A stretch of 64,000 nt of DNA from Mesorhizobium metallidurans STM 2683 (GCF_000350085.1 NZ_CAUM01000067.1:30117-94116), one strand, 5' to 3'. Shown: positions 25,567-36,734, numbered from the stretch's first letter. Program-made: numbers and translations. Notes: generated by a model not told the origin, from the letters alone.

Positions 25567-27231
25567 ATGAGTTCAACCGCCGACCTGATCGTCATCAATG
25601 GCCGCGTTTTGACCATGGATGAGGACGATCCGGCGGCTGAGGCGGTTGCGATCGGCGGCGGCGTGATCCTCGCGGTCGGCGACCGCAAGACAATCGAGGC
25701 CCTGAAGGGGCCCTCCACCGGGATTGTCGATGCGCAGGGTAGTTCGGTCGTGCCGGGCTTCATCGAGGCGCATATGCATCTGTTTTCGGGCGCGGCCGAA
25801 CTCGCCCATCTGCAACTCGCCGGCGTTGCCGGTTTCGATGCACTGCAAAAGGCGGTCCGCGCCTATGCGCAATCCCGGCCCGATGCAAAAATGCTGGTCG
25901 GGCAAGGCGTCGACTATTCCGTGCTCGGCGCCGAACGGGTGACGCGCCGTCATCTCGACGCCATCCTGCCCGATCGGCCCTTCTGCATGGCCGCTCCCGA
26001 CCATCACACGATGTGGGCCAACACCAGGGCGCTGGAGATGGCCGGCATCCTGCAGGGGCGCACGCTCGGTCCGGGCAACGAGATCGTCATGGATGCCGAT
26101 GGGCTGGCCGAAGGCGAATTGCGCGAAGGCGAGGCGTTCGGCCCGGTGCTCGATCTTGCCGGCGAAAGCCGGGTGCGGTTGGGGCTGGCAACCGGGGGCG
26201 AGCCGGATCCGCTGCCGACGCCGGCCGAGCGTGCGGCCGACCGCGATATCATGCGGCGCGGGCTTGCCTGGTGCGCGCGTCACGGCATCACCTCGATCCA
26301 GAACATGGACGGCAATCTCTACCAGCTCGAACTGCTTGCCGAGATCGAAGCGGAGGAAGGCCTGCCCTGTCGCGTCAAGGTGCCGTTCCACTACAAGAAC
26401 TTCATGACGCTCGACATGCTCGACAAGGCGTCGCTGATGACTGAGCGCTACAACAGCGAATGGCTGTCGTCGGGCATGGTCAAGGTGTTCTATGACGGCG
26501 TGCTGGACTCCTGGACGGCTGTCATGGTCGAACCCTATGCGGACCGTCCGGATTGGGTGGGCGAGCCGCTGTTTACGCCGCAGCAGTTCGCCGAACTCGC
26601 CGTGGCGGTCGACAAGCGCGGGTTGCAGATCGCGGTGCACGCGATCGGCGACGGTGCGGTGCGCGCCGTGCTCGACGGCTACGAAGCGGCGATCACGAAA
26701 AATGGCGGGCGCGACAGCCGGCATCGGATCGAGCACATCGAGGTCACCACCGTCGCAGATGTGCCGCGTTTCGCCGCGCTCGGCGTCATCGCCTCGATGC
26801 AGCCGCCGCATCCGCCCGGCGCAATGGACTTTCCGCTCGAGCCGACCGTGTCGCGCATCGGGCCGGCGCGCTGGCCGCTGAGCTATGCCTGGCGGACGCT
26901 GAAGAATGCCGGCGCGCGCGTCGTCTTCGCGTCGGACTGGCCGGTCGCGCCGATCGATCCGATCCTGGGCATTCGGGCGGCAGTGCTGCGCAAACCGTGG
27001 GCAGAGGGCGATCCGGACCAGAGCTTCTCGCTTCAGGAGTCGCTTGCAGCCTATACGGTGGAGGGCGCCTATGCCGAATTCGCCGAACATCGCAAAGGCA
27101 GGCTGAAACCGGGATACATGGCTGATCTGGTGGTGCTTTCGAGCGATATCGAGGCTATTGCGCCGGAAACGCTGCATGAGGTCCGGCCGACGACGACGAT
27201 CTGCGGCGGGAAAATCACCTATCAGGCATGA
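25567..27231 (+). CDS. amidohydrolase family 3 (YtcJ-like) metal-dependent hydrolase
   Basis: The 554-residue protein begins with the beta-sandwich strand LIVINGRVLTMDEDDPAAEA, then the first metal motif VPGFIEAHMHLFSG. Further ligands lie in VHAIGDGAVRAVLDGYE (His), RHRIEHIEVTT (His) and VFASDWPV (Asp). These are typical of the YtcJ branch, which acts on amide or urea-like bonds; the exact substrate is unknown. It is divergent from the deacetylase gene and lies 141 nt before the Pot-type transporter genes. Confidence 0.88.
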   Translation: MSSTADLIVINGRVLTMDEDDPAAEAVAIGGGVILAVGDRKTIEALKGPSTGIVDAQGSSVVPGFIEAHMHLFSGAAELAHLQLAGVAGFDALQKAVRAYAQSRPDAKMLVGQGVDYSVLGAERVTRRHLDAILPDRPFCMAAPDHHTMWANTRALEMAGILQGRTLGPGNEIVMDADGLAEGELREGEAFGPVLDLAGESRVRLGLATGGEPDPLPTPAERAADRDIMRRGLAWCARHGITSIQNMDGNLYQLELLAEIEAEEGLPCRVKVPFHYKNFMTLDMLDKASLMTERYNSEWLSSGMVKVFYDGVLDSWTAVMVEPYADRPDWVGEPLFTPQQFAELAVAVDKRGLQIAVHAIGDGAVRAVLDGYEAAITKNGGRDSRHRIEHIEVTTVADVPRFAALGVIASMQPPHPPGAMDFPLEPTVSRIGPARWPLSYAWRTLKNAGARVVFASDWPVAPIDPILGIRAAVLRKPWAEGDPDQSFSLQESLAAYTVEGAYAEFAEHRKGRLKPGYMADLVVLSSDIEAIAPETLHEVRPTTTICGGKITYQA

Positions 27232-27372
27232 CATGGTACAGGGCTTGCTAAGCGTGGATTGCTATCTGAACTGTGATTCAGTGCCGGGCTTGCCAACATC
27301 CCGGCCATGTGGTCACATCCAAAAGGGGACAAACTCCGCCACCAAGAGCGGGGCCAACAGTGAGGCGTAATC

Positions 27373-28467
27373 GTGCCGGACAAACCGGGTCGGAATGCGA
27401 TTGAAGTAAAAAACGTCAGGAAAATTTTCGGAACAGGTGAGGCGCAGGTTGCCGCTCTCGACACGGTCTCCGTGTCAATCCGTGAAAACGAATTCTTCAC
27501 GCTGCTCGGGCCCTCTGGCTGCGGAAAGACGACGCTGCTTCGGCTGATCGCCGGTTTCGATTTCCCGAGCGCCGGCGAAATCCTGCTGCACGGCCAGGAC
27601 ATCGCGTCGCTGCCGCCGTTCAAGCGGCCGGTCAACACCGTGTTCCAATCCTACGCGCTGTTTCCGCACATGACGGTGGCCGAAAATATCGGCTTCGGCC
27701 TGGAGATGCTCGGCAAGCCGAAGGCCGAGATCAAGGCGCGCGTCGCCGAGATGCTGAAGCTGGTCAAGATGGAGGCGCTGAGCGGCCGCCGCACCAGCCA
27801 GATCTCGGGCGGCCAGCAGCAGCGCGTGGCGCTGGCCCGGGCGCTCGCGCCGCAGCCGAAGGTGCTGCTGCTCGACGAGCCGCTGTCGGCGCTCGACTAC
27901 AAGCTGCGCAAGGAGATGCAGATCGAATTGAAGCGGCTGCAGCACGAGACCGGCATCACCTTCATCTTCGTTACTCACGACCAGGAGGAAGCGCTGACGA
28001 TGTCGGACCGTATCGCGGTGATGTCGTCGGGCAAGATCCTGCAGGTCGGCACGCCCTGGGACATTTACGACAAGCCGGCGGAGCGCTTCGTCGCCGACTT
28101 CATCGGCGAAACCAATTTCCTGACCGCCGCCATCGCCAATATCGGCAATGGCAAGGTACGCGCGACGCTCAAATCCGGCGCGACGATCGATGCGACCGTG
28201 GCCGAAGGTTTCCAGCCGAAGGACAATGCCACCGTGGTGGTCAGGCCCGAACATGCCAAGCTGACCAACGGCAAGGGCGAGCTTTCGGGTGCGGTCGAAA
28301 ACATCGTCTATTTCGGCACCGACACGCATATCCATGTCCGGCTCGACAGCGGCGAGGCCTTTACCGTGCGCCAGCAGAACACGCGCAGCGCCGGCTGCGG
28401 CTTCGAGCGCGGCGACACGGTCGGCATCTCGATCGGCAATGACGCCGCGCAAGTGCTGAGGGACTGA
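27373..28467 (+). CDS. potA: spermidine/putrescine-type ABC transporter ATP-binding protein
   Basis: The 364-residue protein starts at GTG 27373. Walker A is [12 protein letters not shown] (residues ~45-56), the signature is [15 protein letters not shown], Walker B is [12 protein letters not shown] and the H-loop is [11 protein letters not shown]-terminal TOBE domain ([19 protein letters not shown]) marks the PotA/PotG subclass of importers. It energises uptake by the two permeases encoded next; its stop overlaps the permease ATG by one base. Confidence 0.9.
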   Translation: MPDKPGRNAIEVKNVRKIFGTGEAQVAALDTVSVSIRENEFFTLLGPSGCGKTTLLRLIAGFDFPSAGEILLHGQDIASLPPFKRPVNTVFQSYALFPHMTVAENIGFGLEMLGKPKAEIKARVAEMLKLVKMEALSGRRTSQISGGQQQRVALARALAPQPKVLLLDEPLSALDYKLRKEMQIELKRLQHETGITFIFVTHDQEEALTMSDRIAVMSSGKILQVGTPWDIYDKPAERFVADFIGETNFLTAAIANIGNGKVRATLKSGATIDATVAEGFQPKDNATVVVRPEHAKLTNGKGELSGAVENIVYFGTDTHIHVRLDSGEAFTVRQQNTRSAGCGFERGDTVGISIGNDAAQVLRD

Positions 28468-29387
28468 TGGCGAGCGCGGAGGAAGTCGCCAGGGAAGCAG
28501 AACGGCGCGACATCCGCACGCGCTGGCTGTTGTCGGCGCCGGCCCTGCTGGTCATTTTCTTCGCCGCGACCGGGCCGTTGCTGATCGTGCTCGTCTATTC
28601 GTTCCTGACGCCCGGCCCCTATGGCGACGTGAAATGGCAATTCTCGCCGGAAGCCTGGATTTCGGTGTTCATGGAACGCGACATCTTCGACGATACGCTT
28701 TCGCTTGCCGCCGCCCATGTCACCATCTTCTGGCGCTCCATCAAGCTGGCGATCATCACCACCATCGCCACGTTGGCGCTTGGTTTTCCGACCGCCTACT
28801 TCATGGCGACACGCAGCGAAAAGACGCGCGATCTCTGGCTGTTCCTGATCACGATACCGTTCTGGACCAACCTTTTGATCCGGACCTTTGCCGTGCTGCA
28901 GATCATCCGCAACGAAGGTCTGATCAACACGGTGCTGCTGAAGCTCGGCATCATTTCGGCGCCGATCCAGATACTGTTCACCGACACCGCGATCCTGATC
29001 GGCATGGCTTATGTCTACCTGCCGCTGATGGTGCTGCCGATCTACGCCAGCATGGAAAAGCTCGATTTCCGTTTGGTGGAAGCCGGCTACGACCTTTATG
29101 CGACTCGCTTCCAGGTGCTCAGGCGCATCATCTTCCCGCTGGTCAAGCCGGGCGTCATCGCCGGCTCGATCCTCGTCTTCATTCCGGCGCTCGGCGCCTA
29201 TGTGACGCCCATCGTGCTCGGCGGCGGCAAGAACATGATGCTCTCCAACCTGATAGAGCTGCAGTTCGGGCAAGGCCGCAACTGGCCGCTCGGTTCGGCG
29301 CTGTCGATCGCCGTCATGGTGATCGTCATGGTGGCGCTGCTCGCCTATGTGCGCAACGCCGGCCGGTCGGAGGTGCGCCATGGCTAG
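28467..29387 (+). CDS. potB: polyamine-type ABC transporter permease 1
   Basis: The 306-residue protein has six membrane helices, with a long periplasmic loop after the first (LLVIFFAATGPLLIVLVYSF). The EAA-type coupling loop reads EAGYDLYATRFQVLRRIIFP. It matches the PotB/PotH branch. The 8-nt overlap with the second permease gene implies coupled translation. Confidence 0.9.
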   Translation: MASAEEVAREAERRDIRTRWLLSAPALLVIFFAATGPLLIVLVYSFLTPGPYGDVKWQFSPEAWISVFMERDIFDDTLSLAAAHVTIFWRSIKLAIITTIATLALGFPTAYFMATRSEKTRDLWLFLITIPFWTNLLIRTFAVLQIIRNEGLINTVLLKLGIISAPIQILFTDTAILIGMAYVYLPLMVLPIYASMEKLDFRLVEAGYDLYATRFQVLRRIIFPLVKPGVIAGSILVFIPALGAYVTPIVLGGGKNMMLSNLIELQFGQGRNWPLGSALSIAVMVIVMVALLAYVRNAGRSEVRHG

Positions 29388-30180
29388 AAGCTTCGCAATC
29401 AAGCACCAGCCGGGATTCACCGCGATCGCGGCGACCTGCTTCGTCGTGCTCTATCTGCCGATCGTCGTGCTGGTCGCCTATGCCTTCAACGCCGCGACAT
29501 CGACATCCGAATGGGGCGGTTTCTCGCTCAAATGGTTCCAGTCGGCATGGCAGAATTCGCAGGTCATCGACGCCACCTTGCGCTCCTTCCAGATCGGCGC
29601 CGTCGCGGCGATCCTGGCGACGATCTTCGCCACCATGGCTGCGCTCGCAACCACGCGCACCGCGCCGTATCGCGGCCTGACCTTCAAATACGCGGCGATC
29701 AACCAGCCGCTGATGGTGCCCGAGATCGTGACCGGCGTGGCGCTGCTGATCTTCTTCTCGCGCATCAAGATTTTCACCGGCTATTCCGGTCTGGGCTATC
29801 TGATCGCCGCGCACACGGCGTTCTGCATTCCCTTCGCCTATCTGCCGATCCGGGCGCGGCTGGAGAACATGGATCTGACGCTGGAGCGGGCCGCGGCCGA
29901 CCTCTACGCCACCCCATGGCAAACCTTCCGGCGCATAACGCTGCCGCTTCTGTGGCCCGGCATTCTTGCCGGGCTGATGCTGGCCTTCGTCATCTCGCTT
30001 GACGATGTTGTCATCACCGAGTTCGTCAAGTCGGGCGGCCAGGACACGCTGCCGACCTACATGCTCGGCCAGATACGCCGAGGGATAACGCCCGAGATCA
30101 ACGCGATATCGACCGTGTTCCTGCTCTTGTCGGTCGTCATCGTGACTTTGTTTTTCTTCATCAGCAGGAAACGGGACTGA
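29380..30180 (+). CDS. potC: polyamine-type ABC transporter permease 2
   Basis: The 266-residue protein starts inside the end of the previous gene. It has six membrane helices and the EAA-loop [40 protein letters not shown] is characteristic of the PotC/PotI branch. It forms the membrane channel together with permease 1. It ends 23 nt before the binding-protein start. Confidence 0.9.
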   Translation: MARSFAIKHQPGFTAIAATCFVVLYLPIVVLVAYAFNAATSTSEWGGFSLKWFQSAWQNSQVIDATLRSFQIGAVAAILATIFATMAALATTRTAPYRGLTFKYAAINQPLMVPEIVTGVALLIFFSRIKIFTGYSGLGYLIAAHTAFCIPFAYLPIRARLENMDLTLERAAADLYATPWQTFRRITLPLLWPGILAGLMLAFVISLDDVVITEFVKSGGQDTLPTYMLGQIRRGITPEINAISTVFLLLSVVIVTLFFFISRKRD

Positions 30181-30203
30181 GTATGAAAATGGGAGCTAAG
30201 AGC

Positions 30204-31238
30204 ATGAACTGGAAGACAACAGCAACCGCCATCGGCTTGGCGTTGCTCGCCTCGACGAGCCTGGCTCGCGCCGACGGCGAACTGAACATCTACAATTGGG
30301 GCAACTACACCAGCCCCGACGTGATCAAGAAGTTCGAGCAAAAATACAACGTCAAGGTGACCATCACCGACTACGATTCCAACGACACCGCGCTGGCCAA
30401 GGTTCGCCAGGGCGGCACCGGTTTCGACATAGCGGTGCCTTCACAAACCTTCGTTCCGATCTGGATCCAGGAAGGCCTCGTTCAGGAAACCGATCCGGGC
30501 AAGATGGAGAACTTCAAGAACGTGGCGCCGGAATGGGCCAATCCCGATTTCGATCCCGGCCGCAAATACTCCGTGCCGTGGGCCTGGGGCACGGTGGGCG
30601 TCGTGGTGAACACCGATGCCTACAAAGGGCCGTCGGACAGTTGGGGCATCATCTTCAACACGCCCGACGAACTGAAGGGCAAGGTCAACGTCGTGCCGGA
30701 GATGAACGACGTCATGTTCGCGGCGACAAAATATGTCGGCGGCGCGCAATGCGCCAGCGACAAGGAAACGCTGAAGAAGGTGCGCGACACGCTGGTTGCC
30801 GCGAAGCCAAACTGGATCGCGATGGAATACAACACCATCGAGAAAATGGGCGCCGGCGATTTCAAGGCGACGAGCGACTGGAACGGATCGGCCCTGCGCC
30901 AGCGGTTGGCGAATCCCAAGATCCACTATTTCTATCCCAAGGAAGGGTTTGGCCTCTGGAGCGACAATGTCATGGTCCTGAAGGAGGCCAAGAACGTCGA
31001 GAACGCCAAGCTGTTCCAGAACTTCATCATGGATCCGGAAAACGCCGCCGGCCTGTCCGCCTTCCACCGCTACGCCAACGGCATTGCCGGTTCGGACAAG
31101 TACATGCCGGCCGACATGAAGGACGCGCCGGAGGTGATCATCCCGGAAGACGTCAAGGCGCATGGCGAGTTGCAGAGATTGTGTTCCCCCGAGGTGCAGG
31201 ACATCTACAGCAAGATCTGGACCGAACTGCAGAAGTGA
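30204..31238 (+). CDS. potD: polyamine-type periplasmic solute-binding protein
   Basis: From ATG 30204 (behind GGGAG) the product is 344 residues and has a standard signal peptide ([20 protein letters not shown], cleavage near ARA-D). ATG 30183 is an alternative. The mature protein starts [20 protein letters not shown], the hallmark of PotD/PotF proteins, with [15 protein letters not shown] and [13 protein letters not shown] later. It delivers substrate to the PotBC-like permeases. Ligand choice (putrescine, spermidine, acetylated or other amines) cannot be read off. Confidence 0.88.
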   Translation: MNWKTTATAIGLALLASTSLARADGELNIYNWGNYTSPDVIKKFEQKYNVKVTITDYDSNDTALAKVRQGGTGFDIAVPSQTFVPIWIQEGLVQETDPGKMENFKNVAPEWANPDFDPGRKYSVPWAWGTVGVVVNTDAYKGPSDSWGIIFNTPDELKGKVNVVPEMNDVMFAATKYVGGAQCASDKETLKKVRDTLVAAKPNWIAMEYNTIEKMGAGDFKATSDWNGSALRQRLANPKIHYFYPKEGFGLWSDNVMVLKEAKNVENAKLFQNFIMDPENAAGLSAFHRYANGIAGSDKYMPADMKDAPEVIIPEDVKAHGELQRLCSPEVQDIYSKIWTELQK

Positions 31239-31252
31239 TCCACATCCAGCCG

Positions 31253-31282
31253 AACCCGGCGGCATTGCCGCCGGGTTCTTTT
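31253..31282 (+). terminator. rho-independent terminator after the Pot-type transporter operon
   Basis: AACCCGGCGGC and GCCGCCGGGTT form an 11-bp stem around a short loop, followed by CTTTT. It begins 15 nt after the binding-protein stop. The serine-hydrolase gene starts only 18 nt after it, so read-through could still supply that gene. Confidence 0.85.
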
Positions 31283-31299
31283 CCGCGATCGGACTGCCC

Positions 31300-32496
31300 A
31301 TGATTTCCTATCGCAACTCAGAACCGCGGCCGCCGATCATGCAGGGTTCGCCGCCACGAATGGTGCCGCCGAGGCTGGATTGGGACAGGGCACCCTGGAA
31401 CCGCTGGGCGTTCCAGCATATCCGCGAGCTCCTGCCGACCGTTGAGGTCTGGCGCGGCAACGGCCATCGCCACCGGCTCGAGCGGGCCAAGGTCGATCTC
31501 GATCAACTGCCGGTCAGCGACAGCACCGGCGCGCCGACGACACTGGCCGGTCTGCTCGATGAGACCTATACGGACGGTTTCCTGGTGCTCAGGGACGGCA
31601 AGGTCGCCTATGAGCACTATTTCAACGGCATGACCGACCGCACGCTGCATCTGTCGCAGTCGATGGCGAAGTCGGTCACCGCTTCGGTGTTCGCCATATT
31701 GGTCGGGCGCGGCCTGATCGATCCGGCAGCACCGGTAATGAGTTATCTGCCGGAACTGGCCGCAACAGGCTGGACCGGCGCCAGCGTGCAGCATGTGCTC
31801 GACATGACAACGGGCGTGCGTTTTTCCGAGGAATACACCGATCCCTATTCCGATGTCGGCCAGGTCGATGTCGCCTCCGGCTGGAAGCCGGTGCCGCCGG
31901 GCAGCGATCCGGCCTTCCGGTGGCCATCGCACATGTTCGAATTGATCCTCGGGCTCAAGGAGACAAGCCGGCCACACGGTGCGGCCTTCGAATATCGCTC
32001 GATCGAGACCGATGTGCTCGCCTTCATCATGGAGCGGGTGAGCGGCAAGCGGCTGGCGCAACTGATCTCCGAAGAGCTCTGGCAAAAGCTCGGCGCGGAC
32101 GAAAGCGCCTGCTTCACCGTCGACAGCGCCGGCTATGCGCTGGCCGATGGCGGCTTCAACGCCACGCTGCGCGACTATGGCCGTTTCGGCCAGCTGATCC
32201 TCGACAATGGCGGCGGCGTGGTGCCGGCCGACTGGATCGAGGCGACGCGCAACGGCAGGCACGGGCCGGATTTCAATGACAGCCTGCCGGAAGGCAGCTA
32301 CCGCAACCAGTTCTGGATCGAGGATCCGCGCTCGCGCGCGCTGATGTGCCGGGGCGTGTTCGGGCAATTGATCCATATCGACTGGGACACAAGAATGGTC
32401 GTGGTGAAGCTTTCGACCTATCCGGATTTCAGCAACATCGCCTATTCGGTGGCGACGCTGAAAGCCGTGCACGCCATCGCCAAGGCGTTGGCCTGA
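31300..32496 (+). CDS. serine hydrolase, beta-lactamase/esterase EstB-like family, copy 1
   Basis: The 398-residue protein has the SxxK nucleophile motif in LHLSQSMAKSVTASVF (near residue 120), the second-motif region around FEYRSIETDVLAF, and ADGGFNATLRDYGRFGQLI. It has no signal peptide, so it should be cytosolic. This points to the class C beta-lactamase-fold hydrolases such as 6-aminohexanoate-dimer hydrolase (NylB), not to a resistance enzyme. Together with the next gene it follows a polyamine importer, so a linear amide of an amine is a reasonable guess for the substrate. Confidence 0.8.
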   Translation: MISYRNSEPRPPIMQGSPPRMVPPRLDWDRAPWNRWAFQHIRELLPTVEVWRGNGHRHRLERAKVDLDQLPVSDSTGAPTTLAGLLDETYTDGFLVLRDGKVAYEHYFNGMTDRTLHLSQSMAKSVTASVFAILVGRGLIDPAAPVMSYLPELAATGWTGASVQHVLDMTTGVRFSEEYTDPYSDVGQVDVASGWKPVPPGSDPAFRWPSHMFELILGLKETSRPHGAAFEYRSIETDVLAFIMERVSGKRLAQLISEELWQKLGADESACFTVDSAGYALADGGFNATLRDYGRFGQLILDNGGGVVPADWIEATRNGRHGPDFNDSLPEGSYRNQFWIEDPRSRALMCRGVFGQLIHIDWDTRMVVVKLSTYPDFSNIAYSVATLKAVHAIAKALA

Positions 32497-32523
32497 GCCC
32501 CAAGAAAATTCGTAAGGACCATC

Positions 32524-33705
32524 ATGATCGGCAAGACCGTGTTCGAGACCAGGTATGGCTTTGCCCGCAACAAGGTGCTGCTTGGCAATTGGCGGGAAAG
32601 TCCGTTCAGCCGGTGGTCGTTCCAGAATGTTGGCGAGCTTGTGCCGAGCGCGCCTGTTGCAGCGGCTGCGGGTGCGAGCGAGGCGCCCGCGCAAGATATG
32701 ACCGGACTGCTCGGTGAGAAGGTCGCTTTGGCGGGCGGACCGGAGAGCGTTGCCGCCTTCCTGAAGCGCTCCGACACGGACGGGCTGACAATCATGAAAG
32801 GCGGCAAGATCGTCGGCGACTGGTTGGCGCCGCATATGGATTTCGGCGCCCGCCACATCATCTTCTCGATCAGCAAATCGCTGACCGCCATTGTCGCCGG
32901 CATATTGGAGGGCGAAGGGATTTTCGATCCGGACGCTCCGGTGACGCAGTACATCCCCGAAGCCGCCGGGTCGGCCTATGGCGACGCCAGTGTGCGCCAT
33001 GTGCTCGACATGAGCGTCAGCCTCGATTTCGAGGAAGCCTATCTCGAACCCGAAAGCGCCTTTGCCCGCTATCGCCGCGCCACGCTGTGGAACCCGGGCG
33101 GTGGTACGGAAAGCCTCCGCGAATTCATCTTGACGCTGCAACGTCTCGCAGAGCCGCATGGCCAGACCTTCCGCTACCGTTCGCCCAATTCCGACCTGCT
33201 CGGCATGTTGCTCGAACGCGCGTCCGGCCAGCGCTTCACCGAGCTGTTGCGCGAGAAATTGTGGCAGCCGCTCGGTGCTGCCAGCGAAGCCTCGGTCACG
33301 GTCGACATGCAAGGCACCGCGCGCACGGCCGGCGGTATTTCGGTGACGCCGCGCGATCTGGCGCGCGTCGGCGAGATGATGCGGCAAGGCGGAACCGTCA
33401 ATGGCCGCCGCGTGGTGCCGGAAGCCTGGGTGCGCGACACCGTAGAGACAGGCGGCAGTTCCGAAGCCTGGCAGCGCGGCACGATGGCGTTCCTGTTTCC
33501 GCAAGGACGCTACCGCAACAAATGGTGCCAGACCGGCGCGCAAAGCGGCGCCTTCTGCGGCATCGGTATCCATGGCCAGTGGCTCTATGTCAATCCGAAG
33601 GCAGAGATCGTCATTGCAAAGATGTCGTCGCAGCCGCTGCCGGCCGACGATCCGCTCGATCTCGATATGGTGACCTTCTTCGAGGCGCTGGGCAGGATGG
33701 TCTGA
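32524..33705 (+). CDS. serine hydrolase, beta-lactamase/esterase EstB-like family, copy 2
   Basis: The 393-residue protein is a diverged paralogue of the previous gene. SxxK is in [17 protein letters not shown], with [20 protein letters not shown] as the second motif and [17 protein letters not shown] later. Both proteins share the order and spacing of these blocks. It also lacks a signal peptide. It lies 27 nt behind copy 1, so the pair is an operon formed by tandem duplication. Confidence 0.8.
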   Translation: MIGKTVFETRYGFARNKVLLGNWRESPFSRWSFQNVGELVPSAPVAAAAGASEAPAQDMTGLLGEKVALAGGPESVAAFLKRSDTDGLTIMKGGKIVGDWLAPHMDFGARHIIFSISKSLTAIVAGILEGEGIFDPDAPVTQYIPEAAGSAYGDASVRHVLDMSVSLDFEEAYLEPESAFARYRRATLWNPGGGTESLREFILTLQRLAEPHGQTFRYRSPNSDLLGMLLERASGQRFTELLREKLWQPLGAASEASVTVDMQGTARTAGGISVTPRDLARVGEMMRQGGTVNGRRVVPEAWVRDTVETGGSSEAWQRGTMAFLFPQGRYRNKWCQTGAQSGAFCGIGIHGQWLYVNPKAEIVIAKMSSQPLPADDPLDLDMVTFFEALGRMV

Positions 33706-33820
33706 CCCTGGCACCATAGCTTTCCTGTGGACCCGCCGTGCTGGTGAAAACGTCGCGGTTGGCGCAGGGAGTGTCTGCGCCTATGGTCGCCGCTCTTTTC
33801 GACAAGGCATCGGGAACGAC

Positions 33821-36142
33821 ATGGCATCCGACATCAAGCGCATCGCAACGATCATAGCGGCCGAGATCGGCGCACGGGCCGAACAGGCCGCGGCGGCGAT
33901 CGGCCTGCTGGACGAGGGTGCGACGGTGCCGTTCGTGGCGCGCTACCGCAAGGAGGTCACCGGCGGGCTCGACGATACGCAATTGCGCGACCTTGCCGAG
34001 CGGCTCGCCTATCTGCGCGAACTCGACGCGCGCCGCGATACCATCCTCGGCTCGATCCGCGAGCAGGGCAAGCTGACCGAGGAGCTTGAAGCCAAGATCG
34101 CCGCCGCGGCCACCAAGGCCGAGCTCGAGGACATCTATCTGCCCTATAAACCAAAGCGGCGGACGAAGGCCGAGATCGCGCGCGAGCGTGGGCTGGGACC
34201 GCTGGCCGAGACCATCCTCGCCGACCGCGCATTGGTGCCGGCGGACGTGGCGCTGGCCTATGTCGGCGAGGAGATTGCCGACGCCAAGACGGCGCTCGAA
34301 GGCGCGCGCGATATTCTCTCCGAACAGCTCGCCGAGAATGCCGATCTGGTCGGCAAGCTGCGAAGCTACATGAAGGAACGCGCCTTTCTGCGCGCCCGGG
34401 TCGTCGACGGCAAGCAGGAGGCCGGCGCCAAATTCTCCGACTATTTCGACCATGTCGAACGCTGGGCCAATGTGCCCGGCCATCGCGCGCTGGCGATGCT
34501 GCGCGGACGCAACGAGGAGGTGCTGTCGCTCGACATCGAGGTCGATGCCGATGATGTCTCGCCGGTGAAACCGGTCGAGCGCATGATCGCCAATGCCTAT
34601 GCCATCGGCGGCAGCCTGCCCGGCGACCGCTGGCTGATGGAAGTCGCCGGCTGGACCTGGCGCATCAAGCTGTCGCTGCATCTGACGCTGGACCTGATGC
34701 GCGACCTGCGCGAGCGAGCCGAGGAAGAGGCGATCCATGTCTTCGCCCGCAATCTGAAGGATTTGCTGCTGGCGGCACCCGCCGGCTCGCGCGCCACGAT
34801 GGGGCTCGACCCCGGCATCCGCACCGGCGTCAAGGTGGCGGTGGTCGACGGCACCGGCAAGTTGGTGGCGACGACGACGGTCTATCCGTTCCCACCGCGC
34901 AACGATGTGCGCGGGACGCAGGCCGAGCTGGCGAAGCTGATCCGCCTGCACAAGCTCGAGCTCATCTCGATCGGCAATGGCACGGGCAGCCGCGAGACGG
35001 AAAGGCTGGTCGCCGACATGCTGTCCGACATGCCGGCGGATGCCGGCCCGAAGCCGCTCAAGGTGATCGTCAGCGAGGCGGGCGCCTCGGTCTATTCGGC
35101 TTCAGCGACCGCGGCAGCGGAATTTCCCGGTCTCGACGTGTCGCTGCGCGGCGCGGTGTCGATCGCCCGGCGGCTGCAGGATCCGCTCGCCGAACTGGTC
35201 AAGATCGAACCGAAGTCGATCGGTGTCGGCCAGTACCAGCACGATGTCGACCAGTACCGGCTCGGCCGCTCGCTGGAAGCCGTGGTCGAGGACGCCGTCA
35301 ACGCCGTCGGTGTCGATCTCAACACGGCGTCGGCGCCGCTATTGGCACGCGTGTCAGGCCTTGGCGCGTCGCTCGCCGAAGCGATCGTTGCGCATCGCGA
35401 TGCCACCGGGCCCTTCGCCAGCCGCCGCGATCTGATGAAAGTCTCCCGTCTTGGACCCCGCGCGTTCGAGCAATGCGCCGGCTTCCTGCGCATTGCGAAC
35501 GGCAGCGAGCCGCTCGATGCCTCGTCCGTGCATCCGGAAGCCTATGGCGTGGCGAAGAAGATCGTCGCCGCCTGCGGGCGCGATGTGCGTTCGCTGATGG
35601 GCGACAGCGCTGCGCTCAAGTCGCTCGATCCGCGCGTCTTCGTCGACGAGCGCTTCGGCCTGCCAACCGTGCGCGACATCCTGGCGGAACTGGAAAAACC
35701 CGGCCGCGATCCGCGCCCCGGCTTCAAGACCGCGACCTTCGCCGACGGCGTCGACGACATCAGGGATCTGAAACCCGGCATGCTGCTCGAAGGCACCGTC
35801 ACCAATGTCGCGGCCTTCGGCGCCTTCGTCGATATCGGCGTCCACCAGGATGGGCTGGTGCATGTCTCGCAACTCGCCGATCGCTTCGTCAAGGACGCGC
35901 ATGAGGTGGTGAAGGCCGGCGACGTGGTCAAGGTGCGCGTCGTCGAGGTCGACATCAAGCGCAAGCGCATCGCGCTCTCCATGCGTAAGGATGGCGGCGA
36001 AGGCGGTGCGAGAGCTGGGGCGCGCGACAATGGCGGCGGCAAGCCGGCGCCACGCTCGCCAACGCCACAGCGCCAGCCGGAGCGGCCGGCCCAGCAAGGC
36101 GCGTTTGGCGCCGCATTGGCCGATGCGCTGAAGCGGAAGTAG
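33821..36142 (+). CDS. tex: Tex-family RNA-binding transcription accessory protein
   Basis: The 773-residue protein is full length. It has the Tex N-terminal domain ([20 protein letters not shown]), the YqgF/RNase-H-like domain ([20 protein letters not shown], residues ~325-345), a double helix-hairpin-helix ([19 protein letters not shown]), and a C-terminal S1 domain ([20 protein letters not shown]). A Gly/Pro/Arg-rich tail follows. Tex proteins bind nucleic acids and influence transcription and stress survival. It is transcribed alone. Confidence 0.95.
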   Translation: MASDIKRIATIIAAEIGARAEQAAAAIGLLDEGATVPFVARYRKEVTGGLDDTQLRDLAERLAYLRELDARRDTILGSIREQGKLTEELEAKIAAAATKAELEDIYLPYKPKRRTKAEIARERGLGPLAETILADRALVPADVALAYVGEEIADAKTALEGARDILSEQLAENADLVGKLRSYMKERAFLRARVVDGKQEAGAKFSDYFDHVERWANVPGHRALAMLRGRNEEVLSLDIEVDADDVSPVKPVERMIANAYAIGGSLPGDRWLMEVAGWTWRIKLSLHLTLDLMRDLRERAEEEAIHVFARNLKDLLLAAPAGSRATMGLDPGIRTGVKVAVVDGTGKLVATTTVYPFPPRNDVRGTQAELAKLIRLHKLELISIGNGTGSRETERLVADMLSDMPADAGPKPLKVIVSEAGASVYSASATAAAEFPGLDVSLRGAVSIARRLQDPLAELVKIEPKSIGVGQYQHDVDQYRLGRSLEAVVEDAVNAVGVDLNTASAPLLARVSGLGASLAEAIVAHRDATGPFASRRDLMKVSRLGPRAFEQCAGFLRIANGSEPLDASSVHPEAYGVAKKIVAACGRDVRSLMGDSAALKSLDPRVFVDERFGLPTVRDILAELEKPGRDPRPGFKTATFADGVDDIRDLKPGMLLEGTVTNVAAFGAFVDIGVHQDGLVHVSQLADRFVKDAHEVVKAGDVVKVRVVEVDIKRKRIALSMRKDGGEGGARAGARDNGGGKPAPRSPTPQRQPERPAQQGAFGAALADALKRK

Positions 36143-36311
36143 CTATTTCTACCAGTCTAAGACGGACCTCGTTTCTTCCAATGACCTTGGGCGCAGGCAC
36201 CGGCATTTCGTGCCACGAGCTTGCCGTCGCGGAATCCTGCATCTTATTTGAGGCTGTGCTAATATAAATGACCGCGCACCTTCGTGCGTAGTTGATATAT
36301 GGGAGGATGCG

Positions 36312-36734
36312 ATGAAAACCATGAGTCGCAGGTCTGCAATTGCTCTCGGTGTGACGGCCGCGGCGGTAACGCCCTTGTTCACCTTCGCGGCATCCGCAAA
36401 AACCAAGAAATACGGCCCGAACGAGGGCAAGGAGATTTCGCCCGGCGTCAGAGTGGTTGAGGTCGGCACCGGAAATGCCGACATTCCCGCCTACAAGAGC
36501 ATTTCGATTGTCGATGTGGTCTTTCAGCCTGGAGCACACGCGCCTCAAAGCGTGATGGACAACGACATGGTATGCACCATTACGTCAGGCGCATTCACCA
36601 TCAAGAAGGCGGACAAGGAATTCAAGCTCAAGGTGGGTGATATGTACACCTGCGCCAAGGGCAAGACCGACGAAGCGACGAATACGAGTAAGGAGGTCGG
36701 CGTGCACCGCATCGCCGTCCTGATACCTGCCTGA
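36312..36734 (+). CDS. small exported cupin-like protein
   Basis: The 140-residue protein starts at ATG 36312, 5 nt after GGGAGG. It has a twin-arginine-like leader (MSRRSAIALGVTAAAVTPLF). The mature part is a single cupin-like beta barrel (VVFQPGAHAPQ, ITSGAFTIKKADKEFKLKVG). The usual metal-binding His pair is incomplete. GC content is lower than in the neighbours and an AT-rich stretch precedes it, which hints at recent acquisition. Function unknown. Confidence 0.75.
   Translation: MKTMSRRSAIALGVTAAAVTPLFTFAASAKTKKYGPNEGKEISPGVRVVEVGTGNADIPAYKSISIVDVVFQPGAHAPQSVMDNDMVCTITSGAFTIKKADKEFKLKVGDMYTCAKGKTDEATNTSKEVGVHRIAVLIPA

Noticed and set aside
25573..27234. 553-codon minus-strand frame opposite the amidohydrolase
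   Set aside because: Antisense shadow of a gene with intact metal-binding motifs.
31318..33717. Open frame of about 800 codons on the minus strand across both serine-hydrolase genes
   Set aside because: It is the antisense shadow of two well-supported genes with family motifs; its Arg/His/Asp/Gln-rich composition is typical of reverse-strand frames in GC-rich DNA.
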